Shown: positions 48,712 through 56,536, counted from the stretch's first letter. The stretch is DNA of 64,000 nucleotides from Fortiea contorta PCC 7126 (GCF_000332295.1 NZ_KB235930.1:2313395-2377394), one strand, 5' to 3'. The notes: generated by a model from the letters alone, not told the origin. Made by a program: numbers and translations.

Positions 48712-49623
48712 ATGAAATTAGGAAACGAATTGCCAGTAATATTAGGTAGCGCCTTTTTCGCTAGTGCAATTGTGATTACTCAACCACAAATAGCTGCAGC
48801 ACTTTCAGGAGAAGAAGTTAATAACATCGCTCGTGAAGTTACAGTTTTAGTTAACGGAATTAACCCAGGTTCCGGGGTAATTATAGCTAAAGATAGCAGC
48901 ACCTATTACGTGCTCACAGCCAACCATGTAGTTAAAACACAAGACGAATATCAAATAATTACCCACGACAAACAAGCTTATAAAATTGATTACAAAAAAA
49001 TCAAACATTTCTCCGGCTTAGATTTAGCATTAGTCGAATTTAGTAGCAAAAAAGATTATAAAGTTGCTACCCTTGCTAACTCTGATTTAGCCACAGAAGG
49101 CAAAACAATATATATTTCTGGCTGGCCTAATCCTGGACAGAATATTACAGAAAGAATTCGCCAATTTACCACAGGTCAAATTTCTTCCCGTCCCCAAAAA
49201 CCCCTAGCCGATGGTTATGGAGTGGTGTATACAAATGTTACCAGAGCCGGGATGAGCGGCGGCCCTGTTTTCGACACAATGGGGCGCGTAATTGCGATTC
49301 ATGGACGCGGTGAAGGGGAAGTAATTTCAAATGAAGAAAAACAGAAACTCCAAGAATCAGGAGCAGGAAACATATTAGCAACTGCGAGTAAGGTAGGTTT
49401 TAATTTGGGAATTCCCATCAACAGTTTTTTAAGCAAAGCACCCCAACAAGGAATTTATTTAGGGTTAAAAGTAGAAAATTCACCGCCACAAGAATCGAAA
49501 GAGAAGTATGTAGCCAGTAATCAAGTTGATGCTAGAGACAAGATGGATATCAAAGATGTATTAAATACGATCAATGATACTGTGAAGACGATTGAAAATA
49601 TTCGTCGCATCCTCCCTTTTTAG
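48712..49623 (+). CDS. Secreted trypsin-like serine protease, second copy
   Basis: A 303-residue protein with an N-terminal hydrophobic signal (VILGSAFFASAIVITQPQIAAA). The triad is His in LTANHVVKT, Asp in GLDLALVEF and Ser in AGMSGGPVFD. It shares the GMSGG and NxHVx contexts and overall order with the upstream protease, so the pair likely arose by duplication. The C-terminal ~60 residues form an extra charged helical tail with no recognised domain. No PDZ domain. A strong hairpin follows the stop. Confidence 0.85.
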   Translation: MKLGNELPVILGSAFFASAIVITQPQIAAALSGEEVNNIAREVTVLVNGINPGSGVIIAKDSSTYYVLTANHVVKTQDEYQIITHDKQAYKIDYKKIKHFSGLDLALVEFSSKKDYKVATLANSDLATEGKTIYISGWPNPGQNITERIRQFTTGQISSRPQKPLADGYGVVYTNVTRAGMSGGPVFDTMGRVIAIHGRGEGEVISNEEKQKLQESGAGNILATASKVGFNLGIPINSFLSKAPQQGIYLGLKVENSPPQESKEKYVASNQVDARDKMDIKDVLNTINDTVKTIENIRRILPF

Positions 49624-49653
49624 AGGATGCTTGTTAAGCCAAAAAATTAAATA

Positions 49654-49686
49654 ATATCCTCGACTTCTTTAACAAGTCGAGGATAT
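49654..49686 (+). terminator. Strong hairpin after the protease operon
   Basis: A perfect 13-bp stem ATATCCTCGACTT / AAGTCGAGGATAT with a 7-nt loop, 30 bp after the stop codon. There is no U-tract, but the stem is very stable and the position fits a terminator or mRNA 3' end. Confidence 0.7.
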
Positions 49687-49756
49687 GAAAATAGCGAATT
49701 ATTGTTATAGCAATTCTCGGTCATATGAGGTACACAGTCGTAAGGGCACGGCACCG

Positions 49757-49953
49757 CCCATTAGTGTCAACTTAACGTGAAACCCTTGTCAAAACTCGAT
49801 TTTGGATTCACTCACTTACCATGACAATCCGCGTTACCCCACCCCGGCTTTGCTGGCGCAAAACCTCCCCTCCCCTTGCTAAGGGGAGGGGAAGAAGGGG
49901 TGGGGTAAAACGCCTGGGGGACAAAGGTTTTAGCTTAAGTTGACACCAATGGG
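49757..49953. mobile_element. 197-bp foldback MITE inserted in a palindromic repeat
   Basis: Terminal inverted repeats start CCCATTAGTGTCAACTTAA (left) and CCCATTGGTGTCAACTTAA (right, complement); about 29 of 34 positions pair. Inside, ACCCCACCCC and CCCCTCCCC blocks pair with their complements, so the whole element folds back. CACCG occurs on both sides (49752-49756 and 49954-49958) as a target duplication. Removing the element and one copy joins GGGCACGGC, ACC and GCCGTGCCC into a perfect dyad. There is no transposase; it is presumably moved by one elsewhere. Confidence 0.8.
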
Positions 49954-50038
49954 CACCGCCGTGCCCCTAGAGGCGACGATATAATGTTGTACCGCATCTG
50001 AATGGGAACCGCTATATTATCCATTATTGTAAAGATAT

Positions 50039-50185
50039 ATGCGCCAAATTAGATTAATTATTATCGGCTTAATCAGCTTTCTTTCCATAGCGGCTGGTTC
50101 TTGGTTTCATCGAGCGATCGCAATTTCTCTGTGTGGTGTTTTGGGGATTAATTCACCTGCTTGTTATGTGTTGGGTTATCTTTGA
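50039..50185 (+). CDS. Possible 48-residue membrane peptide
   Basis: A short open frame MRQIRLIIIGLISFLSIAAG... with one hydrophobic helix (residues ~5-22) after two arginines, an included HIP1 site and two cysteines near the end (LCGVLG, ACYVLG). No clear ribosome binding site is seen. The positive-inside pattern and clean hydrophobicity favour a real gene, but the length and lack of family make it uncertain. Confidence 0.35.
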   Translation: MRQIRLIIIGLISFLSIAAGSWFHRAIAISLCGVLGINSPACYVLGYL

Positions 50186-50207
50186 TAAGACTGACGCAAC
50201 TAGAATG

Positions 50208-50229
50208 GAGACGCGAATTTTCGCGTCTC
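50208..50229. repeat. Perfect hairpin of the GAGACG/CGTCTC family
   Basis: GAGACGCGAA and TTCGCGTCTC pair over 10 bp with a 2-nt spacer. It lies 66 bp upstream of the HEAT-repeat gene start. Relatives are at 35507-35529 and 43643-43665. Confidence 0.7.
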
Positions 50230-50294
50230 TACGTTTTCACAGGAGGTCTATTGTGAGAAGATGCAATTTACGAGAGTAAGGTGCACTCAAAATC

Positions 50295-51596
50295 GTGGAT
50301 AATATCAACCAACTTTTGGTACAAGCGCAAATAGCCTGCGATGCGGCTGATTGGTCATTGCTGATTCAGTATCTACAAGAATTGATTTTGCATCAGAAGG
50401 GGACACGTGCAGATATAGCTCAAAATCGAGAGCAAATTCTAGATTTAGCGCTGTCAGTCCTGGAAATGGGGGATTTTCAACAGCGTTGGGAAGTTGCTAA
50501 GGTGTTCACCAATTTGGGCGAGGTGGCTATTCCCTCACTCATCGACATCATAGAAAATGAAGATGCAGAGGAGGAGGTGCGGTGGTATGCGGTGCGGATT
50601 TTGGGTGAATTTCAGCATCCAGAGGCGATCGCTCCTTTGATATCATTGTTAAGAAATGTTGACAGCGAAGAACTCCAAGCGATCGCCTCTACTGCTCTGG
50701 GACAAATCGGCGCACCGGCGATCGCATCTCTCACGGAATTATTAGCAGCAAATGATACAAAGTTGTTGGCGGTGCGATCGCTAGCTTATATCCGACACCC
50801 AGACATTATCCCACCCTTACTCGCTCTGGTACAAGATTCCCAAGCATCTGTGAGAACAGCAGCGATTGAAGCTATCAGTAATTTTCCTGACAAGCAAGTT
50901 TCATTTATACTAGTAAATGCTTTAGATGATTCAGCCTCTACTGTCCGCCGTGTCGCTGTTTTGGGTTTAGGTTTTTGCTCAAAGACCCACCAAGATTTAG
51001 ATTTAGTCCAGAAAATTCAACCCAAACTTTATGATTTGAATCAGGACGTCGCTTGTGCTGCGGCTGTTTCCTTAGCAAGAATTGGTGGTGCTGACGCCGC
51101 TGAACATTTATTTCAAGTCCTGACCTCACCTCAAGCACCGCTGCGATTGCAACTCGAAGCTATCCGCGCCTTGAGTCGTTTGGAGACTGCTGCGACTTTG
51201 AAATATTTACAACAGGTTCTGAATATATACACAACAGAAGTAATTTGTCAAGAAATCGTCACCGTTTTCGGGAGAGTGCAACAGCCACAGTTGACTAAAT
51301 TGGCTGGGGAAATTTTGCTGAATATGCTCAAATCAAAGCATCCAGCGACAAATTTTGCCAACATTAAAAGTGCGATCGCCCTTTCTTTAGGACAATTAGG
51401 CGCGATGGAAGCCATCGAGCCGCTGATTTCACTGCTAGCAGATGCAGATGCGTCAGTGAGATTACATGCGATCGCGTCCCTCAAAAATCTCGCCCCAGAA
51501 GCCACACATCAACAATTGCAGCAACTAGCAGATACCACACTCACACCAGATTTACAACAAGGAATAGCGATCGCTCTCGCAGAATGGGGGAGATGA
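50295..51596 (+). CDS. nirB: HEAT-repeat protein in the position of NirB
   Basis: A 433-residue, all-helical protein made of PBS-lyase-type HEAT repeats. Examples are VRWYAVRILGEFQHPEAIAPLISLL, LQAIASTALGQIGAPAI, VRTAAIEAISNF and VRLHAIASLKNLAP. No signal or membrane segment. Gene order (nirA divergent, then this gene, two tiny genes, ntcB, cnaT on one strand) matches Anabaena PCC 7120, where all0605 (nirB) lies between nirA and ntcB. There NirB raises nitrite reductase activity and restrains nirA-operon expression. The symbol is assigned by synteny and could be wrong. The start is GTG at 50295. Its last 23 bp are duplicated at 52225-52247. Confidence 0.72.
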   Translation: MDNINQLLVQAQIACDAADWSLLIQYLQELILHQKGTRADIAQNREQILDLALSVLEMGDFQQRWEVAKVFTNLGEVAIPSLIDIIENEDAEEEVRWYAVRILGEFQHPEAIAPLISLLRNVDSEELQAIASTALGQIGAPAIASLTELLAANDTKLLAVRSLAYIRHPDIIPPLLALVQDSQASVRTAAIEAISNFPDKQVSFILVNALDDSASTVRRVAVLGLGFCSKTHQDLDLVQKIQPKLYDLNQDVACAAAVSLARIGGADAAEHLFQVLTSPQAPLRLQLEAIRALSRLETAATLKYLQQVLNIYTTEVICQEIVTVFGRVQQPQLTKLAGEILLNMLKSKHPATNFANIKSAIALSLGQLGAMEAIEPLISLLADADASVRLHAIASLKNLAPEATHQQLQQLADTTLTPDLQQGIAIALAEWGR

Positions 51597-51661
51597 GCAA
51601 AAAATAATTTCTCTAGAAGCGATGGCAATGGTCACTGCTCATTTTCACCTTTAGCATAATA

Positions 51662-51862
51662 ATGAAACAAGAAACATTTACTATTTTGTCGAATGTCTAT
51701 GATCAACTACAACAGATAGCAGCGCGATTGTATACAGATGCAGAAGTAGCATTACAAAATAATGATTTTGATGATGCTAGTTTGCTTCAAAGCAGAGCAG
51801 ATAAAATTTATGAAGAAGCCGAAAATATCGATACTTTGATTTTAGAACTGGAGGACGAATGA
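51662..51862 (+). CDS. Small helical protein, first of an overlapping pair
   Basis: A 66-residue acidic protein, two predicted helices (VYDQLQQIAARLYTDAEVALQN and FDDASLLQSRADKIYEEAENIDTLI). Its stop overlaps the start of the next gene (ATGA), so the two are translationally coupled. No family recognised. Position between nirB and ntcB is shared with small genes in Anabaena. Confidence 0.7.
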   Translation: MKQETFTILSNVYDQLQQIAARLYTDAEVALQNNDFDDASLLQSRADKIYEEAENIDTLILELEDE

Positions 51863-52047
51863 AAACTGTAGAACAATTAAAAACTCGGATTCTAGAACTA
51901 GGTAGACAAGCCGCATACTTTAGTCAGCAAGCGATTGAAGTTAGTAAAACTAATCGTGAACAAAGCAAAATTTTAATGAAACAAGCTAAAGAAGCTAGTA
52001 AACGTTGCCAATTATTAATACAAGAATTAAAAAGACAAAGTATTTAA
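51859..52047 (+). CDS. Small helical basic protein, second of an overlapping pair
   Basis: A 62-residue basic, helical protein (VEQLKTRILELGRQAAYFSQQAIEVSK, then a Lys/Arg-rich tail). GGAGG lies 5 bp before the ATG, inside the upstream gene. The acidic/basic pairing with the preceding gene suggests that the products bind each other. A toxin-antitoxin relationship is possible but has no family support. Confidence 0.7.
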   Translation: MKTVEQLKTRILELGRQAAYFSQQAIEVSKTNREQSKILMKQAKEASKRCQLLIQELKRQSI

Positions 52048-52154
52048 TTAAATAGCTCTAAAAACTCTTAAAAAGGGAATAAGGGATAGGCTACTGGCAA
52101 CAGTTTACAGTTCCCTGTTAAGAGTTAAGAGTTGCGAACTATTAATGTTAATAA

Positions 52155-52247
52155 AAACCAAAAATGCAATTAAAGCTACATAAAACATGCAGCTAGAACA
52201 GTTGCAAGCCTTTGTAGCGATCGCCCTCGCAGAATGGGGGAGATGAG
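52155..52247 (+). pseudogene. Chimeric duplication: ntcB 5' end fused at HIP1 to nirB 3' end
   Basis: 52155-52216 copies the ntcB leader and first ten codons (compare 53036-53098). A HIP1 site GCGATCGC lies at 52217-52224. 52225-52247 then copies the last bases of the HEAT gene (compare 51575-51597, 22 of 23 identical). The frame stays open across the join, giving a 19-codon ORF (52187-52246) MQLEQLQAFVAIALAEWGR, with an NtcB start and a HEAT-protein end. It is best read as a tandem-duplication scar. Confidence 0.85.
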
Positions 52248-52264
52248 GGAAATTTCCAATAGTG

Positions 52265-52471
52265 CTATTTGCTTGACAAGCAATCCTCTATAAATAAGTG
52301 TGATACACCAAACTCAGGCCTTTTTAAGATTTTTTCCCAATCCTCATAAGTGCGAATCTCGCCAGTACCCGCTTTCACTTGCTCACGGGTTAAGGGGCGT
52401 TGAATTACCCCAAATTTTCTGTTGGCGAGACGAATATTCAAACGCTTCTTCTCGAGTAAAGACAAACTCAT
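52265..52471 (-). CDS. Small hypothetical protein overlapping the GNAT remnant
   Basis: A 68-residue protein starting MSLSLLEKKRLNIRLANRKFG and ending YEDWEKILKRPEFGVSHLFIEDC. The ATG at 52471 has a good AGGAG Shine-Dalgarno 9 bp upstream; an in-frame GTG at 52489 is less likely. Its first 89 bp overlap, in another frame, the tail of a broken acetyltransferase-like frame on the same strand. No family recognised. The strong ribosome binding site is the main support. Confidence 0.5.
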   Translation of the reverse strand: MSLSLLEKKRLNIRLANRKFGVIQRPLTREQVKAGTGEIRTYEDWEKILKRPEFGVSHLFIEDCLSSK

Positions 52472-53006
52472 AAACTTTTTCTCCTGCACTTAGATCCCGT
52501 ATCCCCCGGCAGCTCATTCCTACCTTACTATCATAATATTCAAAAGCTCCGACCTTGGAAAATAGTAGAACTAATGGTTCACTGCCTAAATCAGATTATG
52601 ATACAATTTTTAGTTCTACGTTTACGCAATACCAAATTAACCATTTACCAACAGGTTCTACCAACCTAATAGTTTTTTTACCTCTACAGAGAGGATTTGT
52701 TTCTAAATTATCAATTACTACAATAGAAGGATTATTTTTAGGAAAAATACCATACTGAACCAGTCCCCATAGTTCAGACTCTACACTCATTTTGACAATA
52801 GTTAATCTTTCTGTGCGGTTATTATTCCAGATTTCAGTCCAAGGATATGTCCAATTTTTCGGCATATCAGATAATTGAGCAGGAGATAACAGCGCATTTT
52901 TTACTTTTTCTCCTTCTATTTTAACTGGAACATGATATGCACCTATATCTGAATCCATACTGTTTTTACGCTGACATAAAAAAAGACTTGTAGCAAACTC
53001 TACCAA
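52383..53006 (-). pseudogene. GNAT-like acetyltransferase frame interrupted by a TAA stop
   Basis: One reading frame runs from 53006 to a TGA at 52383 with a single internal stop, TAA at 52596-52598. The first part (136 residues) has LWGLVQYGIFP, then VVIDNLETNPLCRG, resembling the central strands and acetyl-CoA loop of a GNAT. After the stop the frame continues SEPLVLLFSKVGAFEYYDSKVGM, resembling the last GNAT strand and the FYxxxGF helix. Together ~206 residues, a plausible full length. This suggests a recent nonsense mutation. GNAT membership is a moderate-confidence motif reading. Confidence 0.6.
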
Positions 53007-53068
53007 ATTATGGCTAAAAATCCAGTAAGTTAATAAAAGCTATAAATGTAATTCAGGCTACATAAAAC

Positions 53069-54016
53069 ATGCGACTAGAACAGTTGCAAGCCTTTCTGGC
53101 GATCGCGGAAACCGGTAGCTTTCAACAAGCTGCGAGAAGGTGTGGTGTTACTCAATCGACAATTAGTCGCCAAATCCAGTCATTAGAGGCAGATTTGGCG
53201 GTAGAACTATTTCATAGAACAACCCACGCCAAGCTGACGTTGGGAGGTGAGAGGTTGCTACCCCGTGTCCGCAAAATTTGCCAAGAATGGCAAAGCGCGA
53301 CAGACGAATTAGCAGATCTAATCGCAGGTAAGCAACCGGAACTCTGTATCGCCGCGATCCATTCTCTGTGCGGTTCTTATTTACCACCAGTGTTGCAGAA
53401 ATTTTGTCATGATTATCCTGATGTGCAATTGCGGATTACATCTTTAGGAAGCGATCGCGCCCTCAAAGTCCTCAAAGATGGTTTAGTTGATTTGGCAATT
53501 GTCATGAATAATCGCTTTTTGACTACGAGCAGAGAAATGGTGGTGGAAACACTATACGATGAACCCATAGAAGTTCTCAGCGCAGCTAGTCATCCCCTCG
53601 CCAAATATGAACATATCCCTTGGTCAGAACTGATTCGCTACCCACAGGTAGTTTTTAAAGATGGTTATGGGATGCAGCGCTTAATTCAAGACAGATTTGA
53701 GCGCTTAGAAGCTACACTCCACGCCGCTTTAGAGGTGAATACCCTAGACGCCTTTCGGGGAGTAGTCCGCCAAGGAGAACTCATCGCCTTGCTACCGCAA
53801 TCAGCATTAGTGGAAGCACGTCATGACCCCAGCTTGGCAATTCGTCCCCTAGCGAGTAACAGCATGGGTGCTGTGGCTGAAGGTTCGAGCTTAACCCGGC
53901 GAGTGGTGATGGTAACAACTCAAGATCGGCTGCAAATTCCCCCCATCAAGCATTTTTGGCAATTGGTGCGAGAAAATATTCCCCCCCAAATTGGTCAACA
54001 GCGATCGGCTTGTTGA
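53069..54016 (+). CDS. ntcB: LysR-type nitrogen assimilation regulator NtcB
   Basis: A 315-residue LysR-family activator. The N-terminal winged helix-turn-helix is MRLEQLQAFLAIAETGSFQQAARRCGVTQSTISRQIQSLE; the effector domain covers ~90-300. In cyanobacteria NtcB binds the nirA promoter and activates nitrate-assimilation genes in response to nitrite, together with NtcA. Placement between nirB and cnaT in a nitrate cluster makes the assignment firm. A GTA-N8-TAC sequence (53048-53061) ends 7 bp before the ATG. The 5' end is duplicated at 52155-52216. Confidence 0.92.
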   Translation: MRLEQLQAFLAIAETGSFQQAARRCGVTQSTISRQIQSLEADLAVELFHRTTHAKLTLGGERLLPRVRKICQEWQSATDELADLIAGKQPELCIAAIHSLCGSYLPPVLQKFCHDYPDVQLRITSLGSDRALKVLKDGLVDLAIVMNNRFLTTSREMVVETLYDEPIEVLSAASHPLAKYEHIPWSELIRYPQVVFKDGYGMQRLIQDRFERLEATLHAALEVNTLDAFRGVVRQGELIALLPQSALVEARHDPSLAIRPLASNSMGAVAEGSSLTRRVVMVTTQDRLQIPPIKHFWQLVRENIPPQIGQQRSAC

Positions 54017-54025
54017 AGTATCATA

Positions 54026-54053
54026 GGTCGAAAGTCAACGGTCGAAAGTCAAC
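54026..54053. repeat. 14-bp perfect tandem duplication
   Basis: GGTCGAAAGTCAAC occurs twice in direct tandem (54026-54039, 54040-54053) in the gap between ntcB and cnaT. A partly related inverted segment with TTAGTTGACC is at about 54152-54161. Confidence 0.75.
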
Positions 54054-54177
54054 AGTTCAATTCTGCAACTAGACCCTTGATTAAAGAAAGGATGAAGTAA
54101 AAATTGGTACAAACCGAGTGGATCAGATTTCAGATTTCAGCCTTCAGCCTTTAGTTGACCCTTGACCATCGACTACT

Positions 54178-55239
54178 ATGAGCAACATATTTAGGGAATT
54201 GCTGCAAAAGGTGGGGAGTGGAAACCACACATCAGAAAATTTAACTCGTGCGGAAGCAGCTACGGCCACGAAAATGATGCTACTGGGAGAAGCGACGCCA
54301 GCCCAAATCGGCGCATTTTTAATCGCCCACCGTATTCGGCGTCCCACGGGAGAAGAGTTAGCGGGAATGTTAGACGCCTATGATGAACTAGGGCCAAAAT
54401 TGCCATCGATTGGTGGCGATCAACCAGTAATCATTTTTGGTGTACCTTATGATGGCAGAACTCGTACTGCACCCATCACTCCCATCACGGCTTTATTGCT
54501 AGCTACCGCAGGACAACCAGTAGTGATGCACGGTGGCGATCGCCTACCTACGAAATACGGTCTACCTCTAATAGAGATTTGGCAAGGATTGGGGGTGGAT
54601 TGGACTAGTTTATCCCTAGCCCAAACCCAAAGAGTATTTGAACAAACGGGTATTGGATTTATCTATACACCTAGACATTTTCCCTTAACTAAGACTATTT
54701 GGGAATACCGCGATCAACTCGGCAAGCGTCCACCTTTTGCCACAATGGAACTAATTTGGTGTCCTTATGCCGGGGATAAGCATATTATTGCCGGTTTTGT
54801 CCATCCACCAACAGAAGGAATGTTTCAGGTGGCTTTGGAATTACGAGAGGTGGGAAAATACACATTTGTCAAGGGATTAGAAGGGAGTTGTGACTTACCA
54901 CGCGATCGCACAGCCATTATTAGCCGCTCTTCATCCACCCCATCCCCAGAAATAGAACGGTTGCATCTCGTGCCCCGTGAATACAACTTTACGACTAAAA
55001 ATGTCCCTCTTGACACTACTACAGAACTACTAGCCCAAATGCAGACTGTGTTGGCTGGTAAATCCGGGGAACTAACGCAAACAGCTTTATGGAACGGCGG
55101 ATTTTATCTATGGCGTAGTGGTATTTGTCCAGATATGCCACAAGCCTTAGCCAAAGCCGAAGAATTATTCACCAGTGGAGCAGTAGCCGCCAAACTCAAA
55201 CAACTCAGCACAGCTTTGTGCCAACTCACCACACATTAA
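54178..55239 (+). CDS. cnaT: CnaT, anthranilate phosphoribosyltransferase-like regulator of nitrate genes
   Basis: A 353-residue protein of the glycosyl/anthranilate phosphoribosyltransferase (TrpD) fold. Features: LTRAEAATATKMMLLGEATPAQIGAFLIAHRIRRPTGEEL and a glycine-rich VVMHGGDRLPTKYG where TrpD has its PRPP loop. In Anabaena PCC 7120 the homologue all0601 is needed for nirA-operon expression by an unknown mechanism. It lies 161 bp after ntcB on the same strand, as in that genome. Enzymatic activity is unproven. Confidence 0.9.
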   Translation: MSNIFRELLQKVGSGNHTSENLTRAEAATATKMMLLGEATPAQIGAFLIAHRIRRPTGEELAGMLDAYDELGPKLPSIGGDQPVIIFGVPYDGRTRTAPITPITALLLATAGQPVVMHGGDRLPTKYGLPLIEIWQGLGVDWTSLSLAQTQRVFEQTGIGFIYTPRHFPLTKTIWEYRDQLGKRPPFATMELIWCPYAGDKHIIAGFVHPPTEGMFQVALELREVGKYTFVKGLEGSCDLPRDRTAIISRSSSTPSPEIERLHLVPREYNFTTKNVPLDTTTELLAQMQTVLAGKSGELTQTALWNGGFYLWRSGICPDMPQALAKAEELFTSGAVAAKLKQLSTALCQLTTH

Positions 55240-55241
55240 CT

Positions 55242-56141
55242 TTAAACCACAGATAAAATTAAACCCTCACGAGCTAGTAACGCTTTCGGAAACACGGATT
55301 TAATTTGAGCCTGTACCTGATCTAAAAAATTATCGTCATCATCTGGGTGGTGATGCGAAACAACCAACTTTTGCACCCCAGCTTTATTTCCTAAATTAAC
55401 CGCAGTTTGCCAGTGCAAATCCGCTGAATCATGCTTATGAGCAGCGGGAGGTGGGTAAGTAGCATTGGCAATCAGTAAATCTACCCCTGTAATAAATTTG
55501 ATAATTCGTTCTTGCTCTACTTTGTCAATACTCTTGTGTAAATCTGTAATGTATGCTACGCTGGCTTGCTGCCATGTAATTCGATAGCCAACAGACCTGA
55601 GAGCTTGATTGATCAGTGCTGTCACCATCGTCACATCATCCAACTTCACCTCACTATTGGGAGTCAGATTATAGAAATGCAATTGTGATTGCATTGCTTG
55701 TAGCGGATAAGGAAAATGCGGCTGCAGCATTTGGTCATACAAGCACTGTTTAATAGAAGCACTATTAGAAGCAGCAGTACCGTATATATGAAAGCAGTTT
55801 TCCGCTATAAATGCTGGGGCGAAAAAAGGAAATCCCTGAATGCGATTTGATTGGGAGTTGGTAAAAAATAAATGAGCTTCTATTGGCTGTTGCTGTTGCT
55901 GCCAAGTTTTACCCAATATCCGTAAACCAGTACCACCATCAAAAATCAAGTGTTTTCCAGCTACTTGTATTTCCACACAAGGAGTATTGCCACCATAGCG
56001 GCTAGTGCTGCAGCCTGGGGTAGGAATTAAACCCCTCACACCCCAAAATTTCACTAAAAATTCTTCTTCTACACTACTCGTTAGGGTAGTTTGGTTGGCG
56101 ACTAAATAGCTTTGGGAACCCGACAGCTCAAAATTTGACAT
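55242..56141 (-). CDS. Metallo-beta-lactamase-fold protein lacking the HxHxDH motif
   Basis: A 299-residue protein. It has the typical start of cyclic-nucleotide-phosphodiesterase-like MBL proteins (VKFWGVRGLIPTPG, SRYGGNTPCVEI, LIFDGGTGLRILG). The metal motif position reads FFTNSQSNRIQGFPFF, where active relatives have THxHxDHIQG; all its metal-binding histidines and the aspartate are replaced. Later elements persist (VAYITDLHK, LVVSHHHPDDDD). It is therefore probably not a metal hydrolase and may bind a ligand instead. Its 3' end lies 2 bp from that of convergent cnaT. Confidence 0.85.
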   Translation of the reverse strand: MSNFELSGSQSYLVANQTTLTSSVEEEFLVKFWGVRGLIPTPGCSTSRYGGNTPCVEIQVAGKHLIFDGGTGLRILGKTWQQQQQPIEAHLFFTNSQSNRIQGFPFFAPAFIAENCFHIYGTAASNSASIKQCLYDQMLQPHFPYPLQAMQSQLHFYNLTPNSEVKLDDVTMVTALINQALRSVGYRITWQQASVAYITDLHKSIDKVEQERIIKFITGVDLLIANATYPPPAAHKHDSADLHWQTAVNLGNKAGVQKLVVSHHHPDDDDNFLDQVQAQIKSVFPKALLAREGLILSVV

Positions 56142-56152
56142 TTTTCTTGAAA

Positions 56153-56536
56153 TTAGACCTTATTGAGCAGGTCATCGTAGTGCCGCACTTCCAAGAGTCG
56201 GTTTTTTTCGTCTACTATGACAACCGTAGGAGAGTAATTTTTTAACTCTTCTGGAGTGAACTGCCCGTAAGTCATTATAATCAGGCGATCGCCCATAATG
56301 CCTAGACGTGCGGCAGCCCCATTTAACTCTATCACTCCGGAATTAGCTGGAGCCGGTATTGCGTAGGTAATAAAACGCTCACCATTGCTTTTATTTACTA
56401 TCTGTACCTGCTCGTAGGGTAAGATACCAGATTTTTCTAACAGGATTTGATCGATGCTGATACTACCCACATAGTCCAGATTTGCGCCAGTGAGGGTGCA
56501 GTTATGAATTTTTGCCAAAAGGATAGTACGTTGCAT
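56153..56536 (-). CDS. panD: Aspartate 1-decarboxylase (pyruvoyl enzyme)
   Basis: A 127-residue enzyme that makes beta-alanine from aspartate for pantothenate and CoA. It is made as a proenzyme cleaved between Gly and Ser in YVGSISID to form the pyruvoyl group; that site is present near residue 24. Also seen: [48 protein letters not shown] and [11 protein letters not shown]. The ATG at 56536 fits the family; the ATG 36 bp upstream does not. It lies 11 bp upstream of the MBL gene, so probably co-transcribed. Confidence 0.95.
   Translation of the reverse strand: MQRTILLAKIHNCTLTGANLDYVGSISIDQILLEKSGILPYEQVQIVNKSNGERFITYAIPAPANSGVIELNGAAARLGIMGDRLIIMTYGQFTPEELKNYSPTVVIVDEKNRLLEVRHYDDLLNKV

Noticed and set aside
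51862-52047. Small gene pair as a known toxin-antitoxin system
   Set aside because: Size and overlap fit, but neither sequence resembles a known toxin or antitoxin family.
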